Below, one piece after another: positions 34,965 to 36,794 of a stretch of DNA of 36,794 nt; the first letter of the stretch is position 1, and each line of letters opens with the position of its first letter. The position numbers and the translations under genes were made by a program. The DNA is taken from assembly GCA_017617035.1 (NCBI GenBank), contig JAFZWV010000028.1, forward strand, positions 1 to 36,794. The letters run 5' to 3'. The notes beneath the pieces are model-generated. The model searched no databases. It saw only the letters and a list, made by a program, of their open reading frames with translations, and was not told the origin of the DNA. This DNA is from Bacteroidales bacterium (GTDB taxonomy: Bacteria; Bacteroidota; Bacteroidia; Bacteroidales; UBA932).

Positions 34965-36526
34965 AAAAGAATATGATCCTGGCAGCGATGGCGCTGACCG
35001 CGGCGATCCTGGCAGGATGCGTCGATTCGCCCGTTACACCCGATAAACCGGAAGGCCAGACCGATACGACACAAACACCCCCGGTCGATACCACCGACGT
35101 CACCCCTCAGCCCCAGGACCCCGGCGCCCCCGCCGCTTACGGCGCAGTGCCTACCCAGGGCCAGGTCGACTGGCAGCGCAGGGAGCTTCTGATGTTCTAC
35201 CACTACGGCCAGGCCACCTTCTCCGGCTGGGACGGTGAGAACAGCAACTGCAACGGCAAGGCCTGGAGCGAGAGCTTGCTGCTGAACAACTACGCACCGA
35301 CCACCATCGACGCCGATCAGTGGGTAAAGGTGGCCGCCGACAACGGTTTCAAGGAAATCATCATCACCGCCAAGCACCACGACGGTTTCTGCCTCTGGGA
35401 CAACCCAGAGAGCACGACCGACGTCGCGAACGAGAACTGTAAGAACCACACCGACGTCCTGGCCGCCCTTCGAACCGCCTGCGACAAGTACGGAGTCGCG
35501 ATGGGAATCTACCTCTCGCCGTGGGACAGGATGATCGAGGTCAGCGGAGTTAGTACGAGCGTCTACGAAACGCGCTTCAAGAACGCGGCGAAAGACCTGA
35601 TGACCAAGTATGCCCCTGTGGTTGAATTCTGGCTCGACGGTAACCATGCCGGCAACTTCGACTGGACCAAGGTCAACCAGACCATCTTCGATATCAACCC
35701 GCAGTGCGTCATCTTCTCCAACGGCGGCCCCGGCTGCCGCTGGGTCGGCAACGAAGACGGTGTGGCGGGGGAGACCAACTGGTCTACCCTCGATATAACC
35801 GGGCGCCGGCTGTCGCCCTCCAACCTCCCCGGCAGCTACGGAACTTACCTCAGCCAGGGCGACGAGGGCGCCGACTCCTGGTGTCCCGCCGAGTGCGACT
35901 TCTCCATCCAGCAGATCGGCGACCGCAACGGCTGGTTCTACGGCAAGAACGACTCCCGCAAGACAGCAAAGCAGCTCATGGACCTCTACTACAAGAGCGT
36001 CGGCCGCAACGGCGTCTTCCTGATGAATGTCCCGCCGTCTAACCAGGGCGTTATCGCAAACGAAGAGAAGACTATAATCGAGCAGTTTACCACCATGCGC
36101 CAGACCATTTTCGGAACCAACCTGGCCGCAGGGGCCACGGCGACCGCTACCAACGTTCGCGGCGAGTACCTGAAGGGCTACGGCCCCCAGAACCTGCTCG
36201 ACGGCGACCAGGAAACCTATTTCGCCACCGACGATAACGAAAAGACAGTCGAGATAGAGTTCACCCTCGACGGACAGAAGACCTTCAACCGCGTCTCGCT
36301 GCAGGAATACATTCCGCTCGGGCAGAGAGTCCAGAGTTTCGTGATCCAATACAAGAAGAACGGCAGTTGGACCGCATGGAAGAGCGGCACAACCATAGGC
36401 CACAAACGCATCCTTCTCGGATCGAGCGTGACCACAGACGCCGTGAAGCTGAAAATCAAGACATCCAAGGCCTGCCCGGTCCTTTGCGAGTTCGGCCTCT
36501 ATAAAGATACCGTCTCCGGCCTATGA
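34961..36526 (+). CDS. GH29 alpha-L-fucosidase-like lipoprotein with CBM32-like domain
   Basis: The protein has 521 aa with a lipobox LAGC (Cys20), then a Thr/Pro/Asp-rich linker (about 22-60). The GH29 TIM barrel (about 65-380) shows FYHYGQATFSGWD, KEIIITAKHHDGFCLWDN, GIYLSPWDR and the likely nucleophile Asp226 in VVEFWLDGNHAGN. The C-terminal domain (about 390-521: NLLDGDQETYFAT, VEIEFTLDGQKTFNRVSLQEY) is an F5/8 type C / CBM32-like sugar-binding domain. The family removes L-fucose from host or plant glycans. Its exact linkage preference is unknown. It overlaps both neighbours by 4 nt. Confidence 0.92.
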   Translation: MKKNMILAAMALTAAILAGCVDSPVTPDKPEGQTDTTQTPPVDTTDVTPQPQDPGAPAAYGAVPTQGQVDWQRRELLMFYHYGQATFSGWDGENSNCNGKAWSESLLLNNYAPTTIDADQWVKVAADNGFKEIIITAKHHDGFCLWDNPESTTDVANENCKNHTDVLAALRTACDKYGVAMGIYLSPWDRMIEVSGVSTSVYETRFKNAAKDLMTKYAPVVEFWLDGNHAGNFDWTKVNQTIFDINPQCVIFSNGGPGCRWVGNEDGVAGETNWSTLDITGRRLSPSNLPGSYGTYLSQGDEGADSWCPAECDFSIQQIGDRNGWFYGKNDSRKTAKQLMDLYYKSVGRNGVFLMNVPPSNQGVIANEEKTIIEQFTTMRQTIFGTNLAAGATATATNVRGEYLKGYGPQNLLDGDQETYFATDDNEKTVEIEFTLDGQKTFNRVSLQEYIPLGQRVQSFVIQYKKNGSWTAWKSGTTIGHKRILLGSSVTTDAVKLKIKTSKACPVLCEFGLYKDTVSGL

Positions 36527-36794
36527 GAAAGTACGCCCTCGCGATAGCGCTGCTGGCGCTGGCTTCATGTACCCGTCCCTACGGCGCGCTTCCCTCGAAG
36601 GAGCAGGTCGAGTGGCAGGCCATGGAGATGAACATGTTCTGCCACTTCGGGCCGAATACCTTTACCGGCCGCGAGTGGGGCGAGGGGACCGAGGCTGAAG
36701 ACATCTTTAACCCCACGGCGCTCGACTGCAGTCAATGGGCGCGCACCGCGAAGGCCGCCGGCTTCAAGGGCATCATCATCACGGCCAAGCACCA
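36523..36794 (+). CDS. GH29 alpha-L-fucosidase-like lipoprotein, 5' part
   Basis: Only the first 90 codons are in the window; the gene runs off the right edge. It has a lipoprotein signal (lipobox LASC, Cys16) and the start of a GH29 barrel (MNMFCHFGPNTFTGREWG, FNPTALDCSQWARTAKAAGFKGIIITAKH). The same order of segments occurs in the previous gene (YGAVPTQGQVDW versus YGALPSKEQVEW), so the two are tandem paralogs that have diverged. ATG 36523 overlaps the upstream TGA (ATGA). Confidence 0.9.
   Translation, partial: MRKYALAIALLALASCTRPYGALPSKEQVEWQAMEMNMFCHFGPNTFTGREWGEGTEAEDIFNPTALDCSQWARTAKAAGFKGIIITAKH

Noticed and set aside
34778-36403. 541-codon minus-strand reading frame
   Set aside because: It is a shadow of the GH29 gene; the protein is low-complexity Val/Gly/Asp with no domain pattern.

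Overview
The window reads as a chromosomal segment of a Bacteroidales bacterium (phylum Bacteroidota). The grounds are a SusC/SusD pair, many lipoproteins with short lipoboxes, a subtilase with a type IX secretion (T9SS) C-terminal sorting domain next to a PorV-like barrel, Bacteroidota promoters (TTTG, 19-20 bp, TAnnTTTG), and few Shine-Dalgarno sites. The GC content, clearly above that of low-GC Bacteroides, suggests an uncultured gut lineage near Rikenellaceae; that placement is inference.

Layout. 1-141: 3' end of a 5S rRNA and its terminator. 142-331: three tandem hairpins and a strong promoter. 332-8302: an operon of a DUF3857 protein, a GHL10-like lipoprotein and a large alpha-2-macroglobulin-like protein. 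8320-9699: enolase. 9701-11155 (minus): an S41/PDZ lipoprotein peptidase. 11156-11507: a gene-less leader. 11508-22273: a six-gene operon (SusC, SusD, a small lipoprotein, a subtilase with a T9SS domain, a BACON lipoprotein, a PorV/PorQ-like barrel). It resembles a RagAB-type peptide uptake locus more than a glycan locus. 22274-25049 (minus): two coupled iron-sulfur redox genes. 25199-27251: thiamine pyrophosphokinase and a histidine-acid phosphatase. 27375-27973: HicAB toxin-antitoxin. 27974-28585 (minus): a lipoprotein nitroreductase. 28586-28912: a long structured element and the rpsO promoter. 28913-31684: rpsO and pnp. 31741-31834: a second structured palindromic element. 31847-34155 (minus): pdxB and a CotH-like lipoprotein. 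34215-36794: a DUF1573 lipoprotein and two tandem GH29 fucosidase-like genes, the last cut by the window edge.

The most unusual content is not a gene. A family of small palindromic repeats (outer arms like ATTCC/GGAAT) occurs between genes at 25.07-25.96 kb and also lies in frame inside two coding sequences (alpha-2-macroglobulin and ferredoxin genes). Arm sequences differ between copies, but pairing is kept by compensatory changes. One copy carries a second hairpin in its loop. Two further structured elements, at 28627-28801 and 31741-31834, have long perfect stems and no assigned function.

Two patterns of gene packing recur. Several promoters place the TAnnTTTG box only 3-8 nt before the start codon, which suggests leaderless or almost leaderless mRNAs. 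Three convergent gene pairs have stop codons that abut or lie one base apart, leaving no room for a terminator.
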